From assembly GCF_018141525.1 (NCBI RefSeq), contig NZ_CP064655.1, positions 1,488,001 to 1,552,000 of the forward strand: a stretch of 64,000 bases of DNA. The letters run 5' to 3'. Every line of letters starts with the position of its first letter. Positions within the stretch are counted from its first letter, which is position 1. The position numbers were made by a program, and so were the translations under genes. The notes below the pieces were generated by a model, which worked only from the letters and a program-made list of their open reading frames with translations, was not told the origin of the DNA and made no database searches. Source of the DNA: Miltoncostaea marina. Its GTDB lineage: Bacteria; Actinomycetota; Thermoleophilia; Miltoncostaeales; Miltoncostaeaceae. Of this stretch, positions 15,251 through 22,952 are shown in pieces.

Positions 15251-15624
15251 CGGTCGATCTCCAGCTCACGCCGAAGACGAAGCGCCCGGCCGGCCAGCCG
15301 TGCTGTGAGCCGCTGGCCTATCCGGACATCGACCGCGCGCGCGCCGAGCGCCTCGCCCGGCTGGCGAAGGCCCTCGGCGACCCTGTCCGCATGCAGCTGG
15401 TCGATGTGCTGCGCAGGCACGCGGGCAGGGTGTGCGTCTGCGAGCTGACGCCGCTCTTCGAGGTGGGCCAGTCGACCGTCTCGCACCACCTCAAGGTGCT
15501 GCGCGAGGCCGGGCTGGTCGACTCGGAGCGCCGCGGCTTGTGGGCCTACTACTACGTCGTGCCCGAGGCGCTCGGGGAGCTGGCCGGCTGGGCGTGCGGC
15601 CCGGCCGGCGGTGACGACGGATGA
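15247..15624 (+). CDS. arsR: ArsR-family arsenic-sensing repressor
   Basis: 125 aa from ATG at 15247. A winged helix-turn-helix with the metal-binding CVCEL motif (two Cys near residues 63 and 65) at the start of the recognition region, and the DNA helix GQSTVSHHLKVLREAGLV. An N-terminal Cys-Cys pair (about 20-21) could supply the third thiol for As(III). In this family DNA binding is lost when As(III) or Sb(III) is bound by the thiols. It heads arsM and probably the ABC exporter genes. Confidence 0.93.
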   Translation: MAVDLQLTPKTKRPAGQPCCEPLAYPDIDRARAERLARLAKALGDPVRMQLVDVLRRHAGRVCVCELTPLFEVGQSTVSHHLKVLREAGLVDSERRGLWAYYYVVPEALGELAGWACGPAGGDDG

Positions 15625-15634
15625 GGAGGATGCG

Positions 15635-16450
15635 ATGAGCGCGACCGGCGATGTGCGCGACGAGGTCCGCGCCCGCTACGCCGCGGCGGCGCGGCGGGCG
15701 GCGTCCGGGGGCGGCTGCGACGAGGGCGCCTGCTGCGGCGATCCGGCGGAGGCGGCGTTCGGCGGCGCGCTGTACGGCGCGGACGAGCGCGACGCCCTTC
15801 CCGGGGCGGCGGTGCTGGCGAGCCTCGGCTGCGGGAACCCGACGGCGGTGGCGGAGCTGCGCGAGGGCGAGACGGTCCTCGACCTGGGATCGGGCGGCGG
15901 CATCGACGTGCTGCTCTCGGCGCGCCGCGTCGGTCCCGCGGGCCGGGTCTACGGCCTCGACATGACCGAGGAGATGCTCGCGCTGGCGCGGCGCGCCGCG
16001 GCCGACGCGGGCGCGGCGAACATCGTGTTCCTGAAGGGGCACATCGAGCAGATCCCGCTGCCCGCCGAGACGGTCGACGTGGTGATCTCGAACTGCGTCG
16101 TCAACCTGTCGCCCGACAAGCCCGCCGTGCTGGCCGAGGCGTTCCGTGTGCTGCGGCCCGGCGGGCGCGTCGGCATCGCGGACGTGGTCGCCGAGGACGG
16201 GCTGTCCGCGGCCGAGCGGGTCCGGCGCGGCTCGTGGGCGGGCTGCATCGCGGGCGCCCTGGGCAGGGGGGAGTACGAGCGGCTGCTGGCCGCGTCGGGC
16301 TTCGAGGCGGCGTCGGTGGAGTTCACCCACGCGGTCGCCGACGGCCTGCACGGCGCGATCGTGCGCGCCCGCAAGCCGGCCGCGGCGCCCTCGGTCCTCG
16401 CGGGCGCCGGCGCCGCGCCCGGGGGCGCCGGGGAGGGGTGCTGCGCGTGA
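15635..16450 (+). CDS. arsM: Arsenite S-adenosylmethionine methyltransferase
   Basis: 271 aa from ATG at 15635 (GAGGA at 15623-15629). It has the ArsM-specific cysteine motifs LGCGNP, ISNCVVNL and GCIAGAL, plus a DLGSGGGID SAM-binding motif. The N-terminus adds a Cys-rich GGGCDEGACCGD segment and the C-terminus ends in a Cys-Cys. The family converts As(III) to mono-, di- and trimethylated arsenicals. Its last 4 bp overlap the next gene (GTGA), which encodes an ABC ATPase, tying methylation to export. Confidence 0.93.
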   Translation: MSATGDVRDEVRARYAAAARRAASGGGCDEGACCGDPAEAAFGGALYGADERDALPGAAVLASLGCGNPTAVAELREGETVLDLGSGGGIDVLLSARRVGPAGRVYGLDMTEEMLALARRAAADAGAANIVFLKGHIEQIPLPAETVDVVISNCVVNLSPDKPAVLAEAFRVLRPGGRVGIADVVAEDGLSAAERVRRGSWAGCIAGALGRGEYERLLAASGFEAASVEFTHAVADGLHGAIVRARKPAAAPSVLAGAGAAPGGAGEGCCA

Positions 16451-17247
16451 CGGCCGACGCCGCGCTCGCCCCGGGGGCCGACGGCGCCCCGGCGGCCCAC
16501 CCGGCCACCGGGGCCGCGGCCCCGCCGGCGCTGGAGGTCGTCGGCCTCGAGAAGACCTACGACGACGGCACGGCCGCCCTGCGGGGGCTCGACCTGCGGG
16601 TGCCCGCCGGCGCCTTCTACGGGCTGCTGGGCCCGAACGGCTCGGGCAAGAGCACGCTGATCGGCATGATCACCGGGCTGGTGCGTGCCCCGGCGGGGCG
16701 CATCGCCGTCTTCGGCCGCGACGCGGTGGCCGACGCCCGGCGGGCCCGCCTGCGGGTGGGGCTCGCGCCGCAGGAGGTGCACCTCGATCGCTTCCTGACC
16801 GTGCGTCAGGTGCTGAGCTACCACGGGCGCTACTTCGGCATGGCCGCCGCGGAGGCCGACGCCCGAGCCGACGAGCTGCTCGCGGCGTTCGACCTCGCGT
16901 CGAAGGCCGGCGCGCGCCCCAACCGGCTGTCCGGCGGAATGCGCCGGCGCCTGCTGATCGCGCGGGCCCTCATGCACCGGCCCTCGCTGGCGATCCTCGA
17001 CGAGCCGACGGCCGGGGTCGATCTCGAGCTGCGCCACGAGCTGTGGCGCTACCTGCGCCGGCTGCAGCGCGACGAGGGCACGACCGTGCTGCTCACGACC
17101 CACTACCTCGAGGAGGCCGAGGCGCTCTGCGAGCGCATCGCGTTCATCCGCGCCGGGCGCATCATCGCCGAGGGCACCGCGGACGAGCTGCGCGAGCGGT
17201 TCGGCGGCAGCCGCCTGGAGGACGCCTACGTGGCGGCGATGCGCTGA
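16447..17247 (+). CDS. ABC transporter ATP-binding protein in the ars operon
   Basis: 266 aa from GTG at 16447 in a GTGA overlap with arsM. Walker A GPNGSGKST, signature LSGGM, Walker B LAILDEPTAGVD and a switch His in LLTTHYLEEAE are all present, so the ATPase should be active. This is the ABC-2/DrrA-type exporter class. An Ala/Pro-rich N-terminal extension of about 30 residues precedes the domain. The operon position suggests export of methylated arsenicals or arsenic-thiol conjugates, which is inference. Confidence 0.9.
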   Translation: MTADAALAPGADGAPAAHPATGAAAPPALEVVGLEKTYDDGTAALRGLDLRVPAGAFYGLLGPNGSGKSTLIGMITGLVRAPAGRIAVFGRDAVADARRARLRVGLAPQEVHLDRFLTVRQVLSYHGRYFGMAAAEADARADELLAAFDLASKAGARPNRLSGGMRRRLLIARALMHRPSLAILDEPTAGVDLELRHELWRYLRRLQRDEGTTVLLTTHYLEEAEALCERIAFIRAGRIIAEGTADELRERFGGSRLEDAYVAAMR

Positions 17248-18044
17248 TGGCGGGCCCGGCGCACGAGCCCGACCTGCGCACGCTGTCGATCCGTGGGACC
17301 CTCGCCCTCTCCGGCCGCGAGACCCTGCGCGTCCTGCGGCTGTGGAGCCAGACGCTGATGCCCCCCGTCGTGACGGCGGTGCTGTTCCTCGCGATCTTCG
17401 GGGGCGCGCTCGGCGACCGCCTGCGGCAGGTCGAGGGCCTGTCCTACCTGGCGTTCATCCTGCCGGGGCTGCTCGTGATGACGGTCGCCGGCCAGGCGTT
17501 CGCGAACGCCTCGACCAGCCTCTTCCAGGCGAAGAACGAGGGCTACCTCGACGACATCCTCTCCAGCCCGCTGCGCCCGGCCGAGATCGCGCTCAGCTAC
17601 ATGGCCGGCGGGCTCGTGCGGGGCTGGCTCGCCGCGGCGGCCGTCGCGGCGGTCGCCCTGCCGTTCGCCGACGCCGGGGTGCACCGGCCCGCCGTCGCCG
17701 TCCTCACCCTGGCGCTGACGGGCGTGATCTTCAGCGCGCTCGGCGTGATCACGGGCCTGTCGGCCGACAGCTTCGACCACCTCTCGTTCGTCGCCAACCT
17801 CGTGATCGCGCCGCTCGCGCTGGTGGGCGGCGTCTTCTACTCGGTCGAGCGGCTGTCCGAGCCGTGGGCGACCCTCACCCGCATCGACCCGATCTACTAC
17901 CTGGTGGACGCCACCCGGTCGGGTCTCGCCGGGGCGCAGGAGACCACGATCGCCGCCTCCCTGCCCGTGGCGGCGGCGGCCGCAGCGCTCGCCACGCTGG
18001 CCGCGATCGTCCTCCTCGCACGGGGGTGGCGCCTGAAGCCCTGA
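17247..18044 (+). CDS. ABC-2 type transporter permease in the ars operon
   Basis: 265 aa from ATG at 17247, overlapping the ATPase stop by one base. Six hydrophobic helices are visible with the ABC-2 features: a SLFQAKNEGYLDD amphipathic segment and a GVFYSVERLSEPW stretch before the last helices. It should form the membrane half of the exporter with the preceding ATPase. The operon appears to end here; sequence composition changes soon after the stop. Confidence 0.9.
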   Translation: MAGPAHEPDLRTLSIRGTLALSGRETLRVLRLWSQTLMPPVVTAVLFLAIFGGALGDRLRQVEGLSYLAFILPGLLVMTVAGQAFANASTSLFQAKNEGYLDDILSSPLRPAEIALSYMAGGLVRGWLAAAAVAAVALPFADAGVHRPAVAVLTLALTGVIFSALGVITGLSADSFDHLSFVANLVIAPLALVGGVFYSVERLSEPWATLTRIDPIYYLVDATRSGLAGAQETTIAASLPVAAAAAALATLAAIVLLARGWRLKP

Positions 18045-18193
18045 GCGGTGCACGCCTGGCCGGCCCGGCGTGCACCGGGGGGCTGCGGCCGCCGGCGCGG
18101 AGCTCGACGAGCGCGGCTTCGCGCGATGAGGAGAACCGGCGGGCCGCCTGGAAGGCAACGCCAGCCGTAGACCTGCGCCGTGGCGGTGTCGTC

Positions 18194-18722
18194 GTGAAGT
18201 GGGCTCGGCACCCCGACGAGTTCAGGAGCCGCCGCTCGGCACGGGGCCTGGCCGACGACGCCTGCGCCGCGTCGAACTCGCTCGCCCATCTCGATCTGCG
18301 CTACGCCATGCGCCTGGTGAACGTCGGCACGGTCGCCTACATGGCGGCCAACATCGCCTCCGCCACCAGCGGAGTGGTCACGGCCGGCCACTCTCCCGTT
18401 GGCGAGTCCCGCTCGCCGGCGTTCTCACCGGCCGGTCGCTGGGCCGACGTGCGCGACGCCTACCTGCGCCGGCTGCACACCCACGGCTCTGCGGCGCTCA
18501 CGGCGTTGCTCGAGGGCGCCCCTCTCGGCCCCTTCGCCGCGACGCGTGGCGGCCACACGGCCTCGCGCACCGCATCTTCGCCCGCTCCCAGCCCTCGCCG
18601 AGCGCCGCACTCTCGACCCGTTCCTCGGCGCCTGCCGTGCCGCTCGCGAGGCCGACTCGCTCGTGCCCGCGTTCGAGCTCGGCTCCGAGGAGGACTTCCT
18701 CACCGCCGACGTCGCCGCCTGA
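18194..18722 (+). pseudogene. Frame-disrupted hypothetical ORF in lower-GC region
   Basis: Coding-like sequence runs through three frames: GTG 18194 to about 18545 in one frame (with a WADVRDAYLRRLHTHG helix), a short piece near 18555-18590 in a second, and 18595-18722 in a third, ending SEEDFLTADVAA. The pieces join sensibly if two single-base indels are assumed. I do not recognise the product. The stretch 18045-18193 before it holds no gene that I can see. It marks the left part of a compositionally different island. Confidence 0.35.
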
Positions 18723-18783
18723 ACAGCTGGGCGTCCGAGCAATGCGCCACCCTGGATGAGGACTAGGCCCCAAGGAGGCTCAC

Positions 18784-19113
18784 ATGGATGGTTTCTCACC
18801 CTCTGGCAGCTCTGCCCACTTGGCCACCGCGGTGACCATCTCGACCACCGGCACCGTGGTGGCGGCAGCGGCAATCTCGGGCACCTCTGCGGTCGTCGCC
18901 GGGACCGTCACGACTCACGCCTGGCTTGAGCAGATCCCCGGCTTCGTTGGCGCGGCGGCTGGGGCAGTCGCTGAGGACGCCGTCTGGAACATGGCTGATC
19001 GCATCTTTCCGCTCGAGCCGGTGCCCGCCTCTGTGTTCACCGTCGCCCTCGGCGCAGCCGCTTGGCACGGCATCAAGAAGCGCCGCTCCGACGAGGGCCA
19101 GCCCGGTGGATGA
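18784..19113 (+). CDS. Small membrane-associated protein, first gene of island cassette
   Basis: 109 aa from ATG at 18784 with a strong AAGGAGG at 18772-18778. A Ser/Thr-rich N-terminus is followed by a hydrophobic segment (about 12-42), a second one around the GFVGAAAGAVAED stretch and a third near SVFTVALGAAAW, ending in a basic tail KKRRSDEGQ. Base composition is lower in GC than the flanks. No family recognised. It overlaps the next gene by 8 bp, so the two are probably co-translated. Confidence 0.6.
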   Translation: MDGFSPSGSSAHLATAVTISTTGTVVAAAAISGTSAVVAGTVTTHAWLEQIPGFVGAAAGAVAEDAVWNMADRIFPLEPVPASVFTVALGAAAWHGIKKRRSDEGQPGG

Positions 19114-19381
19114 CGACCTGGAGAGCCTGCTCGCAGGGCTGCCCGACGACGTGAAGCGCAACCTGCCGGCGGCGTCCAAGGTGGAGCTCGCCGAAGCAGT
19201 GCGCCGCCTGCGCGACCGCGTCGCCGGCCACTCGATCCCCGACGAAGCGGTGCTCGCCTTCGGCGAGGCGATGGCCGCCTTCCTCAACATCGGCTGGCGG
19301 GCGGGCGCAGTAGACGCCGCGGCTCAGGCGATCGACCAGGGCGTCGACGTGCGGGTCCAAGACCTCGAGGGGCCCCCATGA
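19106..19381 (+). CDS. Small acidic helical protein, second gene of island cassette
   Basis: 91 aa from GTG at 19106 (GAGGG just upstream). Mostly helical and acidic, with a VKRNLPAASKVELAEAVRRL segment and no membrane helix. It overlaps the preceding gene by 8 bp and the following one by 4 bp (ATGA). The linkage suggests a soluble partner of the membrane proteins on either side. Function unknown. Confidence 0.6.
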   Translation: MDDDLESLLAGLPDDVKRNLPAASKVELAEAVRRLRDRVAGHSIPDEAVLAFGEAMAAFLNIGWRAGAVDAAAQAIDQGVDVRVQDLEGPP

Positions 19382-19671
19382 GCGGCGTCGCTCACCTTCC
19401 CGTGATGGAGCTCTCCGGCCACGCGACGCTCACCTTCACCGCCACGGCCGACCTCACCGTCGTAGAGGCGGTCGCCGCGGCCGTCGAGCAGCTGCCGCGC
19501 CAGGAGTGGCCCGCACTCGCCAGCCTCGCCGAGGAGCTCGGCAAGACCCTCGTCACGACCGCAGCCACCTACGCGCTCGACATCACCGACCCCGGCTACC
19601 AGCTGATGGTCGTCCTCGTCACCTGGATGCTTCTGCGGCTCGCGGCGAAGATGGCCCGACCGGCAGCCTGA
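19378..19671 (+). CDS. Small C-terminally anchored membrane protein, third gene of island cassette (paralog of 19782)
   Basis: 97 aa from ATG at 19378 in an ATGA overlap. A beta-like N-terminal part (HATLTFTATADLTV) is followed by a helix with LASLAEELGKTLV and a C-terminal hydrophobic helix YQLMVVLVTWMLLRLAAKMA. It is clearly related to the protein at 19782-20003, sharing the V-E-x-L-P, L-A-E-x-L, A-T-x-A-L-D and Q-L-x-x-x-L-V blocks in the same order. The pair looks like a duplication that has diverged. Function unknown. Confidence 0.6.
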   Translation: MSGVAHLPVMELSGHATLTFTATADLTVVEAVAAAVEQLPRQEWPALASLAEELGKTLVTTAATYALDITDPGYQLMVVLVTWMLLRLAAKMARPAA

Positions 19672-19727
19672 TGCCGGACCTCGGGTCGGCCGCCGAGCGT
19701 GACGAGGCTCTCGTCATCACCGCCCAA

Positions 19728-19733
19728 TAGACT
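19728..19733 (+). promoter_or_regulatory. Candidate -10 TAGACT before the paralogous small gene
   Basis: TAGACT is followed after 6 nt by ATC at 19740, in frame with the gene annotated from 19782. The N-terminal match to the paralog extends upstream of the GTG at 19782, so a leaderless mRNA with a non-standard start (ATC 19740 or CTG 19746) is possible. Confidence 0.35.
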
Positions 19734-19781
19734 CGCCGGATCGGGCTGACACTCGAGCGGGACGAGGCGCTGGGGATCGCT

Positions 19782-20003
19782 GTGATCACGACGGCTGTGG
19801 CGACCGTCGAGCCGCTGCCGCCCGACGCGCAGCTGACGCTCACCAATCTCGCTGAGGACCTGGTGGGCGAGCTCATCGAGGTGGCCACAGCGGGTGCGCT
19901 CGACCTCAGCGATGCCGGCGGCCAGCTGCAGGCGGCGCTCGTCGTCGCCGTGCTGATCCGGCTCGTCTGCTCGCGCACCACTCGCCGGCTGCCAGCGACG
20001 TAG
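19782..20003 (+). CDS. Small C-terminally anchored membrane protein, paralog of the 19378 gene
   Basis: 73 aa from GTG at 19782; similarity to the 19378 protein continues upstream to about 19746, so the true start may be a CTG or ATC there. A helix with LTNLAEDLVGELIEVATAGALD precedes a C-terminal hydrophobic helix (LQAALVVAVLIRLV) and a basic end. It is separated from the cassette by 110 bp and may have its own promoter. No family recognised. Confidence 0.5.
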   Translation: MITTAVATVEPLPPDAQLTLTNLAEDLVGELIEVATAGALDLSDAGGQLQAALVVAVLIRLVCSRTTRRLPAT

Positions 20004-20068
20004 ACCCACGGAGTCGAACCTCCGTCAACGGCTTGGAAGGCCGCCGCTCCGCCGTTGAGCCCCGCTCG
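20001..20068 (-). pseudogene. tRNA-Gly(UCC)-like remnant
   Basis: Minus strand: a D-arm GCTC/GAGC, an anticodon arm with 7-nt loop CTTCCAA (anticodon UCC) and a T-arm-like hairpin with GTTCGA are in the right order. The T-loop is one base short, the variable loop is too short and no acceptor stem can pair (the 3' GGGTCTA has no partner). I read it as a decayed or tRNA-like element, not a working tRNA. Confidence 0.4.
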
Positions 20069-20122
20069 ACCTTCTGCATGGCGAGCAGACGCTCTACGGC
20101 CCGTGGTACCGGAAGCGCCTGA

Positions 20123-20168
20123 GCCGAAGTAGCTCGCTTCGTAGAGCGTCGGCTTCCCAAGCCGAAGG
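20123..20168 (+). pseudogene. 5' fragment of a tRNA-Gly(CCC)-like sequence
   Basis: GCCGAAG (5' acceptor strand), TA, a D-arm GCTC/GAGC with loop GCTTCGTA, and a perfect 5-bp anticodon arm TCGGC/GCCGA around TTCCCAA (anticodon CCC). The T-arm and 3' acceptor strand (CTTCGGC) are missing; an unrelated hairpin follows. This is what remains when a tRNA gene is split, for example at an integration site. Confidence 0.45.
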
Positions 20169-20178
20169 GTCTGCGGCT

Positions 20179-20205
20179 GACCACCAGCTCGACAAGCTGG
20201 TGGTC
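20179..20205 (+). terminator. 11-bp perfect hairpin after the tRNA-like fragment
   Basis: GACCACCAGCT (20179-20189) and AGCTGGTGGTC (20195-20205) form a perfect 11-bp stem with a 5-nt loop. No T-tract follows. It may end transcription of the island genes or be a structural end of the element. Confidence 0.5.
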
Positions 20206-20227
20206 GCGTCGCGGCCGCTTTGGGCCA

Positions 20228-20233
20228 TACGCT
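20228..20233 (+). promoter_or_regulatory. Candidate -10 TACGCT before 20241 gene
   Basis: TACGCT lies 7 nt before the GTG at 20241 and favours that start over the TTG at 20220. Confidence 0.45.
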
Positions 20234-20240
20234 CGCCCTC

Positions 20241-20576
20241 GTGGCCTGGCGCATCGCCCTCATCGTCGGCGCGGTGGTGGCGATCGCCTGCGCCAGCCTC
20301 GCGCTCTACGCCGACGCTCGGCCATCTGAGCGCCGCTGCAAGGAGACGCGCCCACTGCGGCCCGGCGAGGCCGGCTACGTCGACGCCACGACCCCCGGCG
20401 CAGATCCCGAGATTGCGGAGCTTCGCAACGAGCTCGCCGGCGTCTGCGTTGGCTACGACGATGCCCTGCTGCCCATCCTGCGGTCGGGCACGACGGCATG
20501 GTGGTGGTTCGCCTCGGCGGCCGTCGCCGTGTTGACGCTCGCCTCGATTCCGCTTCTGCGCCGAGCCCGACCCTGA
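20241..20576 (+). CDS. Two-helix membrane protein of unknown function
   Basis: 111 aa from GTG at 20241. Membrane helix 1 (about 4-24) and helix 2 (about 84-104) flank a 55-residue extracytoplasmic or cytoplasmic segment with two cysteines (near 34 and 69) that could form a disulfide. The end is basic (RRARP). It is the last gene of the lower-GC island. No family recognised. Confidence 0.6.
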   Translation: MAWRIALIVGAVVAIACASLALYADARPSERRCKETRPLRPGEAGYVDATTPGADPEIAELRNELAGVCVGYDDALLPILRSGTTAWWWFASAAVAVLTLASIPLLRRARP

Positions 20577-20814
20577 GCGACCACCGGCCGACGCTACTTT
20601 CGCCGCAGCGCCGTCTCACGCATCGGCGGCAACAACGTCCGCAGCTCGGCGCGTTCCCACGTCGCCAAGCCCACACGCGGACCCCGTGCCCACGCACCGG
20701 CCACGGCCGAGGGCCTCGACCAGCTCGCCGCCGACGCCGGACCCTGACGGGGGCGTACCGTGGCGGCGTCCGGGGAACAGGTGCTCTGCCGGCGACCGAG
20801 CGGGAGCTGCACCG

Positions 20815-20895
20815 ATGAGCGACCTCGTGACCACCGCGTGTCCGGACCGGGCGACAGCTGAGGAGGCCCTCGCCGGGACGGGCGGGCCGTCATGA
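20815..20895 (+). CDS. Possible 26-codon ORF coupled to the ferritin-like gene
   Basis: ATG at 20815 to TGA at 20895, overlapping the next start by 4 bp (ATGA). The ribosome binding site is weak and the codon use is not distinctive. It could be a small leader gene or the 3' remnant of a lost gene. Apart from this, 20577-20891 shows no gene; a TACCGT at about 20757 may be a promoter hexamer. Confidence 0.25.
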   Translation: MSDLVTTACPDRATAEEALAGTGGPS

Positions 20896-21458
20896 CCGCG
20901 CGCGTCGGCCAGGACGTCCTCGACCTCCTCAGCGAGCTGCGCGTCCTCGAGCGGGAGGGCGCCCGCCAGTACGCCGCCCTCGCCGACGAGGCGCCGGCGT
21001 GGATGCGCCCCAAGCTGCTCGAGTACGCCGAGCAGGCCCGCCGGGGCGCGCTCGTCATCGAGACGGCGATGGAGCGACTCGGTGGCGACCCGGCGTACGT
21101 GTCGCCCGCCGCGGAGGCGGTGGCGCGGCTGTCCGCCGAGACGGCCGTGCTGGCCGCGGGCGCGCCGGTGCACCCCCCGATGAACCGCCTGCTGTGGCTG
21201 CTCGGCCACGAGGACCGCGACCTGATCACCTGGCAGGTGATCGACGCGCTCGGCCACCGCGAGGGCGGCGAGGCGGGCGAGGTGCTCCGGACCGCCGCGG
21301 GCGCGGTGCTGACCCAGGAGACGGCCGGCGCGCGCGGGGCCGACCGCAACGTCGAGCGCCGGGAGTGGCTGCGCCACATCGTCCGGCGCGTGCTCGCGGC
21401 CGAGTACGGGCTCCCCGACCCGGCGAGCCGCGAGGGCAGGCGCATCGGCCGCCGCTGA
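20892..21458 (+). CDS. Ferritin-like domain protein
   Basis: 188 aa from ATG at 20892. Four amphipathic helices carry acidic/His residues in ferritin-like spacing: LEREGARQYAALADEA, LLEYAEQARRGALVIE, WLLGHEDRDLITW and a C-terminal WLRHIVRRVL helix. This resembles rubrerythrin/bacterioferritin-type di-iron helical bundles, but not every canonical ExxH ligand pair is evident, so metal binding is inferred. A basic C-terminal tail follows. It ends at a strong hairpin shared with the convergent gene. Confidence 0.6.
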   Translation: MTARVGQDVLDLLSELRVLEREGARQYAALADEAPAWMRPKLLEYAEQARRGALVIETAMERLGGDPAYVSPAAEAVARLSAETAVLAAGAPVHPPMNRLLWLLGHEDRDLITWQVIDALGHREGGEAGEVLRTAAGAVLTQETAGARGADRNVERREWLRHIVRRVLAAEYGLPDPASREGRRIGRR

Positions 21459-21468
21459 GCGGCGCCCG

Positions 21469-21509
21469 CCCGCTCCGCCCCGCGCGCGACGCGCGCGGGG
21501 CGGAGCGGG
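21469..21509. terminator. 19-bp perfect hairpin between convergent genes
   Basis: 21469-21487 and 21491-21509 are exact reverse complements with a 3-nt loop (GAC). It lies between the ferritin-like gene and the convergent dehydrogenase remnant, so it can serve both strands as a terminator. There is no T-tract. Confidence 0.75.
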
Positions 21510-21516
21510 GGCGGGG

Positions 21517-22952
21517 TCAGCGGGGCGGCCCCGGGTACCGGAAGGCCATGATCGAGCCGGGGTCCTCGAGCTCGGCCGTCGGCGTGCCCGCCTCGTCGGC
21601 GGCGAGCCCCGAGCTGTCGGTGGCGATGTGGATCGTCCCGCCGTCCGGCGCGATCGCGGTGTCGCGGAGCCGGTTGACGCTCGACCACAGCGGCGGCTGG
21701 CCCGTCGACGGCCGTGCCGGCGCGGCCGCGCAGCGGCAGCCGGGAAGAGCGTGCCGGTCTTCAGGGGGATCGGCAGCGAGTCGCGCCAGCCCCGGATGCG
21801 CCGCTGGGTGTACGCGTCGATGCTCGACGGCGCGATCGTCGGGTGGCAGATGAAGAACAGCCCGGAGGGCGCGCAGGTCGGGCTCCGGAAGTCGAAGTCC
21901 GGCGGCACGGTGGAGAAGGTGCGCAGCGGCGGCACGAGGTCCGGCGCGCCGAACGCCGACTCCGCGACCTGGGGCACGTCGGGCGGGATCTCGAAGGCGC
22001 TGGAGACCTCGGGCGAGCAGTCGGGCTTCGCCGACCGGTTCCCGTACACGCAGGCGCCGTCGTCCTGGTGGCCCGCGATGTCCGGCCAGCCGTAGTTGCC
22101 GCCGGGCAGCAGCAGGTTGAGCTCGTCGTCGCGCTTCGGCCCCTGCTCCGAGGAGCGCAGGCGCCCGCCGGGCCCGAACACGATGCCCCGCGCGTTGCGG
22201 TGGCCGGAGGTGTCGACGTGGCTGCGCACGCCGCCGACGACCGGGTTGTCGCGCGGGTTCGAGCCGTCGCGGTCCAGGCGCAGGGTCGTGCCCCTGTACG
22301 CGGTCCAGTCGCGGGCCCGCACCTCGGCCGCCGTCGGCAGGCGCTGGGCCTCGTTCAGCCGGCAGGCGTTGAGGTCCTGGTTGTTCCCGCGGTCGCCGAT
22401 CGTGTGGTGGAGCCTGCGGTCGGGCCCGAGGATCAGCCGCCCGGAGTCGTGGTCGTCGCTCGCCAGCAGGTTCTCGATCAGGACGCGCGGCCTGACCAGC
22501 GTGCCGCTGCGCCGGTCGTGGGTGTAGCGGGCGATCCGCTGCCGGCGGTCGAGCGTCGCCGGGTCCGGGTCGTCGTCGTGGGGGAGGAGAGGTCGACGTG
22601 CAGCCGGTGCCCGGCGCGTCCCGTCGCCGGGCCCGGGTCGAGCGCCATGCCCAGCAGGCCGTCCTGCTCGGTCGGCGTGGTCAGCACGTCGGGGAGGGTC
22701 AGCACGGTGCGCTTCGCGCCGCTCGAGGGATCCACGCCCGTGACACGGGCGGGCGGTCCGCTCGCTGGTCCAGATCATCCCGTCGGGCCCGAAGGTGATC
22801 TCGAGCGGGTCGGAGAGGCCCGTCGCGAGCACGCGCTCGGAGAGGTCGGCGACGGACGCCGGCGGTGGCCCCTGGGCCGCGGCCGGTACGGCCGCCGCGA
22901 GTGCCGGTGTGATCGCGAGCACGCTGACGCGCGCCGGCATCGAGATCCTCAT
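21517..22952 (-). pseudogene. Glucose/sorbosone dehydrogenase-type protein, three frameshifts
   Basis: A secreted beta-propeller of the PQQ-dependent sugar dehydrogenase superfamily is recognisable: signal peptide from ATG 22952, LSDPLEITFGPDGMIWTSER, a QDGLLGMALDPG blade, IGDRGNNQDLNACR, GHRNARGIVFGPGGRL, GGNYGWPDIAG and a C-terminal IAPDGGTIHIATDSSG ending at TGA 21517-21519. Frame changes are needed near 22750 (one extra base), near 22585 (one missing base in a C run) and near 21740. The enzyme family oxidises soluble aldoses in the periplasm or outside the cell. Either a recent pseudogene or assembly errors in GC tracts. Confidence 0.75.

Noticed and set aside
20001-20068. Working tRNA-Gly(UCC)
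   Set aside because: Acceptor strands do not pair, the variable loop is too short and the T-loop has the wrong size.
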